64,000 nucleotides of DNA from Dipteris shenzhenensis (taxonomy: Eukaryota; Polypodiophyta; Polypodiopsida; Gleicheniales): the NCBI GenBank assembly GCA_047967505.1, contig CM106541.1; one strand, written 5' to 3'. Position 1 is the first letter of the stretch; each line of letters opens with the position of its first letter. Position numbers and translations under genes: made by a program. Of this stretch, positions 20,090-31,768 are shown piece after piece. The notes beneath the pieces are model-generated. The model was not told the DNA's origin. It saw nothing but the letters and a program-made list of their open reading frames with translations, and made no database searches.

Positions 20090-22977
20090 GAGAACACTGT
20101 GTGAGAGCTACCACTGGGGGGCTTACACTGAACGGTCAAAACCAAGTCATGTGAGAACTACTGTGTGTGCCAAGGATCAAGCCTACAGTAAAGTGATGAG
20201 ACAACTGTGTCGGGAGTAGCCAAGAGGCTGTTTAAGGCTGATGTGTATGCATGCAGGAACCAATGCCAAAAATAGTCAACAAATGTGATTGTACATGGGT
20301 GGCATGTGTGCGTGCAAAGGTGCAACAATCCTGAATTTGAGAGGAAGATCAATGCCAAGTGTCACTCTGAGGTGATAAAGTGCCAAATGCCAAGAGACTG
20401 AGCTGGTGTCAGTGTGTGAATATGTATACCGATGATAGATCCGAGGGGACTGATGCCGGTGGGAACTGATCGGGTAATGCGGCAATGGCTTACTTGGCTT
20501 GGTGGAGATGGATCTCCTCTATGGCAGTGCTAGTCTATAGCTAGACTACACATCGATGCGATAAATGCAGCAAATGAATTAGTGCTGGGTGTTCTACAAA
20601 GGATCAGGAGGTGGTTTTGATGAAGAGGAATCAATGATGCTGACCTATGGAAATCTTAGATAGAAGATCTGAAGTGCTCAGCATGTAGAGCACAATCTGG
20701 TGAGCATTTTTGCTTTTTGGATCACTTCCAAATTCCCCTTGGATCAAAAGTTATGGCTCTTGGAAGGATGGCCAAATTTTGATTCAAGGAGGGGGTCCAA
20801 ATTGATGATTTGGCATAGAGAGTGATGTGGAGGTCACATATAGTGTTACTGTGTAGAGGAATGTGCCTAGAGAGCACTATGCCTAGGTGGCATTGTGCGT
20901 CATATGCTCATACAAAAAGGTGCTTGTGAGGCACTATGTGCTGAAGTGGCACTAGCTGCTGCTGACTGGATAGCAGGCTGGGGGACCACTGATGATGTGG
21001 CAGTGCTATGTGTCAATGACGTGGCACCAGCGAGGTATTGTGATGACGTGGTAGGCTCCGTAGGTGTGTCAATGACGTGGCAGCATGCCATGTGTCATAT
21101 GGCTGGCCACATGGTGAGGCTTGAGGATAACATTGATCCTCCACGTGTCCTCACCGAAATCTGCATGGATCTCGATGGAATCTCCAAGAGATTCTGTTGA
21201 CGGAGGACGTTGAAGAGCAGGCTTTGTGGCCCTATGGCTCTGTCATGCGGGCTCGCATGAGTCATGTTGGAGCTCAAGCTGGTGCTTTGCAGGTGGGCTA
21301 AGAGCCGGTTGGAGTAGCCGCTTAGAGCCGATGAAATGGCAGAGGCCGTGTGTTGGAATCGATAGCCTTGGAGCTGGCGTTGGGGAGCACAGGAGCCGTG
21401 TTGAGTACGCTGCTTCATTGAAGATGCTGAGAGGTTCAGAAGCTCGTTAAGAAGGTGCGTTGGAGAAGAATATGCATAGCGCGCATGGCTGTTGGAGCTT
21501 TCGTGTTGCTTGGTGGTTGGAGAGGCATTCGAGACATTTGTTGGAGAGCCACCGGTTGAAGTTGCTTGGAGGCTTGGCGTTGGCTAATCGTTACACAGAT
21601 GTGAGTGGTGTAGGAGCTCAAGGCGATGCTTGTTGGGGAGCGCGAGGCTGAAAAGCTGCTAAGATTGTTGTGGATGGAGGGTTCAACCGTAGGGAGCACT
21701 GAGATGTTCGGAGAAGGAGGCCGGATGGAGGAGGCTTGCGCTCAGTGGCCGGAGTGTTGGAGAAGGCCGATAGAGGCTGCTCTTGTTGCTATTGTAAAGC
21801 TTCGCCTCTATGTTGAGGTTGTGGGAGGCTTCTAGATTCATGGAGCGATTGTAGTGGCCTGGCCAGCTTGCAGTTGTTGAATCCATTAGAGTTGGAGAGT
21901 CAAGCTATGGCATCTGAGGCCATTGTAGGATCTTGATAAAGGAATGGTAAGAGTCGACACTCGGTTGGAGGAGCCTAGGCACTGCTCATCATTATTTGAG
22001 GCCTAGCAGTCGCTGAAGGAGCTGGTTAAGGCACTGCTGAGGCTAAGCTTTGTGGAGGATGCTTGGGCCGTGTTGGGCGCCCGTTAAGCTATGGAAAGCG
22101 TTGGGCGCTGTAGCAGAGTTGGACGTAGGAGTTTGGTCGAGAGATCTCGTGCTGGCCAAGAGATCTCTGCTACTGGAGTTTCTATTTGGTGAAAAATGCC
22201 TGCTAAGGAGCATCGCTTGTCTCCGTAGTTGGAGCCGGTGAAGTTGGGTCCAAGCCGTGAAGTTGGGTCCAAGTCGTTGGTCCAAGCTATGACGTAGGAG
22301 CCGGTGAAGTTGGGTCCAAGCCATTCTTAGAGCTTTAGGCGTTTGGGGCATTACTGAATGAGTCAGATGGCTGTAGAGGCTAGTTGCTTGCTACTCCGGG
22401 AGCTTTAGGTGCTTGCTTGTTGACAAGCATTGAAGGAGGAGACGTTGCTCAGTTGGAGGACATCACCTGTCGGTTGGAGTGCCAGCTACAGAAGCCTCCA
22501 GTATGCTTGCTGAAGGAGCCAAAGCAAGGACTGTTGGTGGTTCGCTAACTGGCCTGCATGCACGGAGGCGAGTGTCACTTGCTTTTGTTACTGGCTATAA
22601 GCACAGGGTTTAGTGGTGAAGAATCTCTCTGAAAAGAAAACAACACTCAGAGAACCTTAGCCACTGAGAAAACACTCAAGGTCTCTCTCAAAGAATTGAA
22701 AAGGGAGGAAGACTAGAATGAGCATAACTCTCTCCCCATAGCTCAGAATGGTGAGCTTTTTGAAGCAAATCGGAGAGTGGACTGAGGTCTACAAGGTGAA
22801 GTAGAGCACAAATGAAGATGCCTCAAATGGAGGGCTTGTTTCCTTGACTACAGCAAGGGCTTGACACCTTGATGAAAGCAAGGGCTTGACTCTCTCTGAC
22901 GAAAATCTCTCTCGATGGAAGATGCCTCACGCAAGGAGGGCTTGACACTCACGAAGGGAGTGGAGCACCATCGGTTG
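20090..22977 (-). other. Leader of element C
   Basis: This stretch has no protein domain on either strand. It holds TGACGTGGCA-type boxes (about 20985-21100, CCACGTCA on the minus strand), repeated AAGTTGGGTCCAAGCC units (about 22230-22320) and many GGAGCTTAG/GTTGGAG phrases. Composition and motifs match the leader-like block at 32.0-34.3 kb on the other strand. Confidence 0.5.
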
Positions 22978-22985
22978 TGATACCA
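22978..22985 (-). other. Primer-binding site of element C
   Basis: The minus strand reads TGGTATCA directly after the LTR end TATCA. It matches the first eight bases of the tRNA-Met type site; the following bases (CAACC) do not match. Confidence 0.6.
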
Positions 22986-23162
22986 TGATAGCGGAAGTGA
23001 GAGAGGGAGAGAGAGAGGAGTGCACAAGATATAGCTACCTGTACACTAAGTGTATTAACAATGAACATTAAGATATACATGTGAACCCCTTAGGGTTAGG
23101 GTTAGGATTAGGGTTTGCCCCTATGCCCTATGTGGATAGTGCAATTCACACTATCTTTAACA
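22986..23162 (-). repeat. Element C 5' LTR, 177 bp
   Basis: On the minus strand it starts TGTTAAAGATAGTG and ends CCGCTATCA (TG...CA). It includes CCCTAATCC then CCCTAACCCTAA (plus 23090-23116) upstream of a TATATCTT stretch, then a pyrimidine-rich CTCTCTCTCC segment before the end. The short length is like copia or TRIM elements. Confidence 0.65.
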
Positions 23163-23555
23163 AGAGAGAGAGAGAGAGAGAGGGGGGAAGAAGAGAGAGG
23201 GGGGGAGGGGAATGGAGGGAGGGGGGCCGGGGGGGGATGGAGGGAGGTGGGAGGGGGGAAAGGGGTGGTGGAGATGGAAGGGGTGGTGGGGAATGGAGGG
23301 AGGGGTGGAGATGGGGGGGGGGGGGGGGGAAGGGAGGGGGTGGTGGAGATGGAGGGGGGGGGAAGGGGGTGGTGGAGATGGAAGGGGGGGGGAAATGGAG
23401 GGGGGGGGTGGAGATGGAGGGGGTGGTGGAGATGGAGGGGGGGGAAGGGGGTGGTGGAGATGGAAGGGGGGGAAATGGAGGGAGGGGGTGGAGATGGAGG
23501 GGGGGGGCGGGGGGTGGAGATGGAAGGGGGGGAAATGGAGGGGGGGCGGGGTAGG
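23163..23555. repeat. Purine-only tract, (GA)n then GGGGGAGATGGA repeats
   Basis: About 390 bp are almost entirely G and A on the plus strand: a (GA)n run, then irregular repeats around GGTGGAGATGGAGGGG with G runs up to 13. The long Gly-rich and Pro-rich open frames here are products of the composition, not genes. Many G-runs could form quadruplexes. Confidence 0.9.
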
Positions 23556-23890
23556 TTTAGGGTTAAATACTGAACTCTTCCCGAGCCGTAACTTTTTATG
23601 ATTAGCTCGGATCGCTTTTTTGTAAAAAGATGAAATGATCAAAATTGCAAGCTCTACGCATTCATGTCCACTACCTAGCCTGATTATTTATCAAGTGGCT
23701 TCTTTTTAAGAAATACAAAAAATTTCTTAAGGTAGTAACCCAAGGTTAATGCCTGGGGTTGATATGTTTGGCTGGAGTTGGAAAAACTTTTACTCTCCTT
23801 GCCCTTGAGTGTTATGTTTGTGAAAGCTCGAAGTAGTTTGTTTTTTACACATACCTGCATATGTTTACTCGTTACTTGAGACGCTAGTCT
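23556..23890 (-). other. Internal sequence next to Tat-type LTR D
   Basis: The sequence between the purine tract and the element D primer site would be the start of that element's leader. No domain is visible in it. The rest of element D is missing to the left. Confidence 0.4.
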
Positions 23891-23907
23891 CCTCGGCAAT
23901 GGCGCCA
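23891..23907 (-). other. Primer-binding site of element D (Tat/Athila type)
   Basis: The minus strand reads TGGCGCCATTGCCGAGG two bases after the LTR end. This is one of the best-known plant gypsy primer sites (TGGCGCCGTTGCC type, Tat/Ogre/Athila lineages), with a couple of differences. Confidence 0.8.
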
Positions 23908-23909
23908 AA

Positions 23910-25101
23910 TGTTGGCTCTTTCCCATTATGCAGGGTTCCGAGGCTTTTTGTCACCTATAGATATATCGAGGTTGTCGTTTGTAGTATATGTGTAGCTTAG
24001 GACCTCGAGTTGTATTTCAGAGAGACATAGGCTTAAGTATGGTAAGTAAACATAGTGCATGCATGTGTCAAAGGAACGTGCATCATCATGGTTGAGGTAA
24101 TGAAGGCTTTCGCCTTCATTGGGGGTTGTAGGGTTTAGGAGGAGTTTAAAGGTTAGAGGGAGGTTCAGGGTTTAGAAGGAGGTTCCAAGGTTTAGAAGGA
24201 GGTTCCAAAGTTTGGAAGAGGTTCTAGAGTTAGAAGAGGTTCCAGGGTTAGAAGGAGGATCCAAGGTTCAGGGTAGAGTACATGGTGGAGAACTCGTCTC
24301 CCTCGTAGATCATGGAGGTTAAGGGTTGAGGAACTAAGGGTTTAGGGGGAGCATGGGAGTGGGAGAGGAAGAAGGTGTAAGAGCATGGGGGGAAAGAAGA
24401 GAGAGGAGGAGGGAGGAGGACGGAAGAGGAGGAGGGAGGAGGAGGGATGAGGGAGAGGATGGCTTGCAAGGTTGGAGGAGAGGGAAGGAGGAGTTGCAAG
24501 GTTAGAACATGCTTTTGGACGTGGAGTGCAAGGAAGCATGGACACTTGAGACAATTTCTTGGAATATCGAAGTAGAACTCAACACAATGCCCCAAAGAGT
24601 GTGGGCTTCATTCCATTATGGGGTATTTATACAAGTTGGAGAGCTTCTCTCTCTGCATGTAGGAATTGTAAGAGATTCTCTCTCTGCATATAGAACTTGC
24701 ATATAGAGGTTGCATTAGAAGTTGCAAGTTGCATGTAGAACTCGCATGTTGCATGTAGGAGTTGCATGTAGAACTCGCATGTAGGAATCGCATGTAGGAG
24801 TTGCATGTAGAAGTCGCATGTAGGAATTGCATGTAGGAGTTGCATGTAGGAGTTGCATGTAGAACATGCATGTAGAACTCGCATGTAGAACTTGCATGTA
24901 GGACTTGCATGTAGAACTTGCATGTAGAACTCGCATGTAGGAGTTGCATGTAGGAATCGTATATAGAACTTGCATGTAGAACATGCAAGTTGGATTTCTA
25001 AGAGGGATTATTTCTAGCTTTATGCAAGTACAAGCGGAGCTTTGCCGCTACTCTACACACATTTATGTACTACCTAAATCCATGTTGGCATAGAGACAAC
25101 A
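23910..25101 (-). repeat. Element D 5' LTR (Tat/Athila-type gypsy), 1192 bp
   Basis: On the minus strand it starts TGTTGTCTCTATGCC and ends GAGCCAACA, next to the primer site. U3 holds the 13-bp minisatellite (24985-24665). GTATAAATACCCC (about 24635-24620) is a TATA box, after which R/U5 runs to 23910. A second, shorter copy lies inverted at 57882-58270. No internal coding region is left, so this is a truncated element. Confidence 0.75.
24660..24990 (-). repeat. 13-bp minisatellite GCATGTAGRAGYT in LTR D
   Basis: Roughly twenty units alternate between gcatgtagaactc and gcatgtaggagtt. The array sits directly upstream of the LTR TATA box. TGCATG/CATGCA cores resemble RY elements bound by plant B3 factors; function is inferred. 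The low-complexity Met-Gln-Val and Thr-Cys-Asn frames across it are translation products of the repeat. Confidence 0.85.
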
Positions 25102-25554
25102 GCTCTGCAAATGGAGGACTGGATGTTGAGATCCCACTCACACAAGAAATGACAAAATGAAGACTTCGGAGTAGATAGAGCTTCACCATAGCTTCATTTT
25201 TTCCCCCCAGAGATCACCATAGCTTCATAAGTTCACAAAATTGGAAGTAGCTTCATAGGTAGAAGTTTTGGACATCAGGAATGTCAGAACTACAAATGGT
25301 CGCATGGATATGGAGATCAAACACACCAAATCCATGGAGGAACAATTTCATTACTTTTTGTAGGAGTTGTAACTTTTCACTGAGAACTCGTATGACAGAG
25401 ATGTAAAAGCAAAAAATGAATTACTCAAAGTCTTCTACAAATTTTCTGTTGATATTAGGTTAAGATTCAGCCCCTAGGGAAGGATATCTTCATCACAAGA
25501 CTGTTAGGTCTTTTGTAGCTTCCTCTTATGAGTTGACGATGGCCTTATCTTCCA
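25102..25554. other. No gene seen
   Basis: AT-rich sequence between LTR D and the primer site of element E. It could be an internal remnant of E. I see no coding or structural signal. Confidence 0.4.
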
Positions 25555-25743
25555 GCTCTGATACCTTTTGTGAAGAAACAAAGGAAGCTCAGAGGGAGAG
25601 GGATCCCGAGAGACACACACTTTTGGGGGGTGATTAGACACCCTAATCTTCAATATACCTATATAAATATAGTTTGAGTATACATAGCTGGGGTTAGGTG
25701 CAGGGGCCTTTAACCCCACATCTTTAACCCAAGAGCATCAACA
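25555..25743 (-). repeat. Element E 5' LTR (175 bp) with adjacent primer site
   Basis: The LTR at 25569-25743 starts TGTTGATGC and ends TTCTTCACA on the minus strand. It is followed by AAAGGTATCAGAGC (25568-25555), a tRNA-Met type primer site with a mismatched first base. A TATATTTATATAGG stretch (about 25675-25660) may be its TATA region. The matching 3' LTR was not found. It resembles short copia or TRIM LTRs. Confidence 0.55.
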
Positions 25744-26640
25744 TTTGAGCAGTGGTTGGTTTTTGCCAGCTCATGAGGACTCAGATAAGGGTAGCCGAGG
25801 CAAAATTTTACCCCACGGGTTAGGCTAACACGGGGCCATGGGTTGAAGCACAATCATCGAGTGTCGACCTTGGAAGCAGTGGACTTTTGACCAAGCACTA
25901 TAGATGTAAAGAAGATTGTGGCATCCCCACCAATAAGCAGTAGTGGTATGATGCACTTAGCACTTCTACACTTAGAAGGAAGTTATGTAGGTAGATGATG
26001 CAGTTGTAATAGGTAGAGAAGGGAACAAGAGAAAAGTGTGTGCCGAGTTCTCTTCCTCATACTTGAGCTTGCTATGATAGGAAATGCTTGAGTGTTCATT
26101 GCAAGCCAAGGTGGCTTGGTTGTTAGTTAGATCCCCATAAGTTGAGTTAATACAAGTTGATTCTATCATTGTCCATATACTTGTATTTATTAAGGATTTG
26201 CTCAGTATTACTTTAAGTGTGTGTAACTCGATATTCTCCCATCACCATACGATTCTCTTGTGATAGCTAACCCCAAACTTCAAGTGTTAATCTTGTCAAT
26301 CATTCTTTTACCCAAGCATGTCATACTTATGACTACAAGAGAGGGCTTCACTGAGCGCATCATTAAGATGGATTAACACTGTGCACCTTTTCTAAGTTAG
26401 TCATGGGTGAGGGAACCAAACTGTCAACATTGATTGAGAAATGGATGTGAGGTGCATGTGTAATTCACAAATTATGTCAATGTGTGTTAGGTTGTGTTAA
26501 TGCAATAGGAAAATCATTTTATGCAATTTTCCTAGGATTGTTCACCTTGAGAGAAGGAATGTGTGTGTATGGATCATGAATCACAGGTTGCAAGAAAAAG
26601 TTATGCGCGAATTAGTATGAAAAATAGTCCATATGGGGGG
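25744..26640. other. No gene seen
   Basis: AT-rich intergenic sequence. I found no coding domain, RNA gene or clear repeat boundary. Confidence 0.4.
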
Positions 26641-28641
26641 CATGAATTATTTAAAATTTGGAATGTCAAAATGGTGCATTATGGGCCAAAAAGTTTACCC
26701 ATAGCATTTGGGTTTAAATGAGGTTCGATTTGGTGGTCAATTGATCCAAGAAAGAATAGGACTTTAGAAGACTGTGAGAAGCATTTTTTGAATCAGTATT
26801 GGATAGAGGCAATTCACACTACAAACTACTTGTTGAATCAACTTTTGGGATCGAACCAATTCAAACTATGACACCTTATAAGTCATTAACTTGGTATAAG
26901 ACATGGATTGGGCATCTTCTCATATTTGGTTGCATGGCATATGCTCACATGCATGATGATCATTGCAGAAAGTTGGATGTCAAGTCACGTAATTGCATCA
27001 TGCTTGGCTACAATGAAGAGAGCAAATAATAAGTTGTATGATCCCATCAACCAAAAAGTCTTAATATCTAGAGATGTAGTTTTTGATGAAGAATCAAAAT
27101 GGAAAACATCAAATACATAGGACATGGTCAAATTGATTACTCAAGCACCTATAGAGAAGGTTAATGAAGAAGATTAAGAGTTACCAAAGAAGAGCAAAAA
27201 CTCACATGGTCTACTAGGGAAAGTAGACCACTAGTAGGTTAAAAAATTCTCAAATATTGACACCACCAACTATGCTCTTATGACTACCATCATGGCTACA
27301 AAGAGCCAATGTACTTTGAAGATGCAGTTGACAAGCCATAATGGCAAACTCCTATGGATGAAGAGACAGACGCTTTGTACAAAAACCACACTTGGGATTT
27401 TTTTGACCTTCCACCAGGAAAGAAGGCCATTGCAAGCAAATGGGTTTACAAAGGTAAGTACAATCTAGATGGCAGCATTGAAAATCCAAACTAGTTGCAA
27501 AATGTTTCACACAGTAATGTGGTCAAGGTTATGATGAGACTTATTCTTTAGTGGCAAAGATGGATTCCATAAGGTTTTTGATATCACTAGCCACACTCAG
27601 CTGATGGAATGTGTCAAAATTGCTTTTCTCAATGGTTTCCTAGATGAGGAAGTATACATGCAACAACCATTAGGGTATATTGAACCAAGAAAGTCAATGA
27701 CAATTACTATTGGCAGCTCATCGGATCCCTTATGTATCTGTCTATCACAAGGCTAGGTATTTGTTAACCAGATAGCTCACTCGCACAATTTATGGAAAAT
27801 CCAAAAAAATCTCACTAGAATGTAGCCAAGAGAGTCTTAAGGTACACCAGAGGTATAAGACAATTTGGAATAAAAGGAATTCATCCAATATTGCATGGAT
27901 ACTATGATAGCGGCTTTGTAGAAGAGCATGAGACCAAGAGATCCTCACAAAGATATGCATTTTTCCTTGGTCAAGGTGCTATATCACAATTGTTAACTAT
28001 TTCTTTTTCTTCAACTAAAGTAGAATATATGTTACTCCACAACAGGTGCATTTGAGGCTATATGGCTTAGAAGGGTATTAGAAGAAACATCATTAATTTG
28101 ATTAGACAAAGGCAACAATAATATACTGTGATAAATCAATTAGCTCAAGCATTAGCCAAGAATTCAATATGTCATTACAAGACAGAGCACATTGATATCA
28201 GAGATCATTTCATCAGAGAAAGGGTGTTACTTAGTGACATCATATTGCAACACTGTGATAGTAAAAAGAATGTTGCACATATCTTTACCAAGCCACTTGG
28301 GAAAGAGATTTTTCAGAAAATGTTGACAAGCTCTTATGTTCAGTCCTTCTTCCATTCCCCATAATTGTCATCTTGAGGGAAGGCCTACTTCATGATGTTG
28401 ATCTTAAGGGAAGGTGTTGAGGATTTGTCTTAACATCATGTGGTCATAATGTGCATAGCACTAACACAAAGAGTGCTTAAAGGAACAAGGGTTGGAAATC
28501 CTAACCCCAACCCTAAAGAGATATGTACATATTTATTATTTTCAACTAATATAGTGTATGGTTATTCATTTGTGGTGTGCTCTCTAATTGTTCCCTCACT
28601 CCTCATCTCCACGCTTCTCCTCTGCCTCTTCATATTTGTTA
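26640..28641 (+). mobile_element. Copia-1: degenerate Ty1/copia element, 3' half with LTR
   Basis: Plus-strand order: integrase C-terminus (26799-27120; LIFGCMAYAHM, RNCIMLGYNEESK, KLYDPINQKVLISRDVVFDE), start of RT (about 27310-27480; WQTPMDEETDALYKN, KAIASKWVYKGKYN), RT remnants (QLIGSLMYLSITR near 27715) and RNase H (28128-28340; QALAKNSICHYKTEHIDIRD, HIFTKPLGK). A purine tract AAGGGAAGG precedes the LTR at 28415. Stops and frameshifts are frequent. The 5' part is not recognisable. Confidence 0.8.
28415..28641 (+). repeat. Copia-1 3' LTR
   Basis: It starts TGTTGAGG and ends near CATATTTGTTA. It holds a degenerate telomere-like run (CCTAACCCCAACCCTAAA, about 28499-28516), then AT-rich sequence and TAGTGTATGG. 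It matches 31769-31998 and 35513-35769. It is inserted into the left end of dispersed repeat R2. Confidence 0.75.
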
Positions 28642-31600
28642 AAAAAATACTAATCTCTCATACATTTGGTACCTCTTGAAAATAAAAGTATATATTAAAA
28701 CTCTTGTTCTTTCATTTATATGCTTAAAATGATTTGCTAGTTTCTTCATATACCTTAGCTTTGTTTGTTTGATGGCTATATGATGTCAAATTAATAATGT
28801 GCGGTAAGCAAGGTAGATAGCTAGGTGGCAAATAGAGTTAAAGTTCAATTAGACCACCTAGGAGGTAGATCTCTATCAAGTTAGTAGGTAAGTGCCATTA
28901 AAAGAAACTTACTATAATGTTATCTTGAGCCTCTTCTAAGCTTGCATGCATGGTTGGGAGTGTCCTTGTAAATTGGTTATTTGAATGGCTTTGTTGTTGT
29001 TCTTCTTTTTTTGCTTGCCAATAGGTCTTCTTTTTCTATACCTACCACTACTACTTTTCTTTTTGGGACTACTACTAAAATTTAATCTTTGTGAGAAATT
29101 TATTCCATGCCTTTCTTGATGGTGTGGGACTACTACTACTACTACAATTTAATGTTATACGGGGTCATACAAGGACACTCCCAACCATGCATGCAAAGCT
29201 TAGGAGAGGCTCAAGATAACATTATAGTACTACTACTACTAAATCTTTTTGGGACTACTACTACTACTACAATTTAATCTTTGTGAGAAAATTCTTCCAC
29301 ACCTTTCTTGATGGTGCTCTATCTCTAAACCCATTGTTGCCATTTAATTTTCTCTCTCACTCCATAAAAACTTGATTCATCAAACAATGGCTCTTTACAT
29401 ACCTTCAATTCTCTTATACAAACAAAAGGTTACGTTCCATCATTTGATGTGATTGAATGTTGTGTAAAGAAATTTAATGTTTGGTTAGTCAAATTCTTAT
29501 GGATTAGTTTAAGGAGGGTAATAATTACAAGAGGTTCTATCTTTAAAAATAATTAGAAGAGATAAAAAAAGGGAGATTGTCCCAACTAGCCCCCAACTAA
29601 CTTTATGTGAACCGGAGGCATGATTCTCCATTGTTATCGCAGTAATAACTTATCAAATCTTGCACTATAATTTCATTGGACCTTGAAATAGTTTTGAAGA
29701 CTGTTTTGTATTATGTCTCAAAAGACAATATGATAACCTTAAATTCTAGTTACAACTTCTTCAACCAATAAAGATGAATAGAAAGAACTACGAATAGAAG
29801 AAAAAAAATGGAGATCGAACATCAGTTAAAGATTGAGTATTTGTTGATTTAGCTTTGAAGTCTTTGATCAATACCTTGCCATCTTGGAAGACAACCCATT
29901 TGCCTTCCTTTTTGGCCATCTTTACCTTTGCAAGCTTTGAGGTTTTAAATATTTGGTTGAGCTTTTGTGAGTTCCTCTGACATCCACACACATAATCCTT
30001 TCAGCTTATTAGATTTTCTGATAATCTAGGTTGTTTTGTCTTTTCTATTGAAAGTAAGGATTGCAAGCTCTCCTTCTTGACCAATATTAAACTCCAAATC
30101 TACCCATTCAATTCTAGATAAAGTTTGATGATTTTTTCATGAGTCTTTTCATAAGAGTAATTTAGTAAATTCCAAAATTTTGGTAAACCTACGATCTTAA
30201 GCATTTTTTAGTAGCTCAATCTTTCAACTTGCTCTTTTACTTCCTTCTATAGTTGAGTAGACATGTATGTATCTAAGGAGCTCTAGGGTTAATTCTCCTT
30301 TCATCTTCTCTTGGATCTCTCCCTTAAGATTCTCATGCATCTCTTCCATTTGTCTAAAGACATATTCATCATCTGAAACTCTGGGTGTTTGCTTTTTCAG
30401 TTTACTGTCAGCCACTTTTACTCTCTCTTGTAGCTCCTAGAACTTGTGCTTTAGCTGCATGCTGTTCTTTATGAGAAGGAGAACTTGTTATTGCAGAAGA
30501 TGAATGACCTAATTTTGCCTAGTGTTAGGCAAAGGTGAAACTAATGTGGTAGCATATGAAGTCTGATTCTCTAGTTTCATGTCTCCCATTAAAAAATGAA
30601 AGTCTGCCAATACCCCCTATGCTTGCGATTCTCACAAGAGCCAAAGGGTGCCAATTTTGACTTGACTTAAAAGGATAAAATAAATCTTATCTTCCAAAGA
30701 ATAAACTTGCTTTACTTCCAAGTGATTTGAGTAGACCTCAAAAAGTTATGGTATTCATTGTCTATGTAGAAACCAATTTGGAGCAGCACTAAACTTCGGT
30801 TAGCTAGTAGAATGGCAACCAGTGAGGATCCTCCTGGGGTTCAAACTAAATGAATTAGACTTGAAACAAGCTCCAAGATGAGGCCTAACCCCTTGGTTTG
30901 GGCCATGGAGTTTAGCCCAACCTTGGGAAGAAAGCATAAGGGAGGGGAGGGAAGCATGGGAGGGGGGCTTAAAGGGTTGGAGACTTTACTAGGATAAGCA
31001 GTCAAGAATTATTTGAAACAAGTCTAATCATGGTGGTTGTCAAAGACTTCATATATGGCTAGGTTAGAATCAAGTGTTCAACACCCCTTTGTATGTGGTT
31101 GGGTAGGTTATTTTCATTTTCCTAATGTTGAAAGTGAATAATCATGTGACAATGGGCCGGGCTAAATGTAAATGCCCTAGTCATGGGTTAATTAATTTGA
31201 AAATAGATTACATAAATGGGACCATAAGAAATGAGATCTAGATAGGGAGAAACCATTCTTAGGTGGCCCAAATAGCACTAAACAAGCAAGAAAATAGCAT
31301 TGCATATATTCTATGAATAGATGGAGTAAAATAATGTGGCTCAAAACTACTAAATAAGACCAATACTAGGCCATGCAAGCATGGTTTGAGCCCATAATCA
31401 ATGTATATGTATGTAAGTAAGTATGTACATACTATGTGAGTATGTACACATGTATGTACATGTGTAGTATATATGTGTATATTTCATGGGATGCCTTAAT
31501 TAGAGCTACAATATGTGAAGAGAAAACACACACCGATGGAGTTGCAATGTAAGACAATGTCATGCCTACGTGCATATGATGTGTGAGAGGTTACACGTAA

Positions 31601-31768
31601 CCTTGACTTTGGAAGTGTGTTCATTGTAAACACAAAAGTGGGAGAAACCTTTTTGGAGTGGGATTTTGAGGGAACAATGGACTTCCATGCATCCTATTTC
31701 TTCAAGGAGGGGGAAGAAGTAAGGAGGCTCTTTTGCCTAAGAAAATAGAGAGTGGCTCGAGCTAAAGG
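28642..31768 (+). repeat. Dispersed repeat R2, copy 1 (with extra 1.28 kb)
   Basis: By eye this matches 45560-47430 in the same orientation, at the start (catttggtacctct, ggtggcaaatagagt, cacctaggaggtagat) and the end (catgtgacaatgggc, gtagcattgcatatattct). Copy 1 carries about 1.28 kb (29725-31015) that copy 2 lacks. It lies exactly between two copia LTRs, which interrupted it at both ends. A TG-rich microsatellite in copy 2 matches a gtatgtatgt stretch here (about 31400-31470). Its nature is unknown. Confidence 0.6.
29725..31015 (-). pseudogene. Extra segment in R2 copy 1 with decayed unknown ORF
   Basis: Minus-strand open pieces at 30415-30224 (contains VSDDEYVFRQMEEMHENLKG) and 29991-29788 (contains EGKWVVFQDGKVLIKDFKAKS) look protein-like, with further coding-like text between them broken by several stops. 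I do not recognise the family; a gag-like retroelement protein is possible. Absence from the other R2 copy marks it as a later insertion, or a deletion there. No clear LTRs or terminal repeats were seen. Confidence 0.35.

Larger units (their letters stand above)
18650..23162 (-). mobile_element. Element C: LTR element with long leader and unknown ORF, 3' end missing
   Basis: A 177-bp LTR (22986-23162) is followed leftward by a TGGTATCA primer site (22985-22978), a leader of about 2.9 kb (22977-20090) and an open frame of about 400 codons (20089-18881). No RT, integrase or protease motif was found and no matching 3' LTR, so it is either truncated or a non-autonomous (LARD-like) element carrying its own ORF. 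The LTR resembles the copia LTRs at 31.8 and 35.5 kb in its CCCTAA run and in the TAGTGTACAG motif. The left boundary is approximate. Confidence 0.55.

Noticed and set aside
23081-23642. Long Gly-rich and Pro-rich open frames on both strands
   Set aside because: They come from a G/A-only tract; frames are open because stop codons are rare in such DNA. No start context, domain or conservation signal.
24608-24988. Three overlapping minus-strand frames rich in Met-Gln-Leu-His-Ala and Thr-Cys-Asn-Ser
   Set aside because: They read the 13-bp minisatellite in all three phases; unit length 13 cycles the frame.
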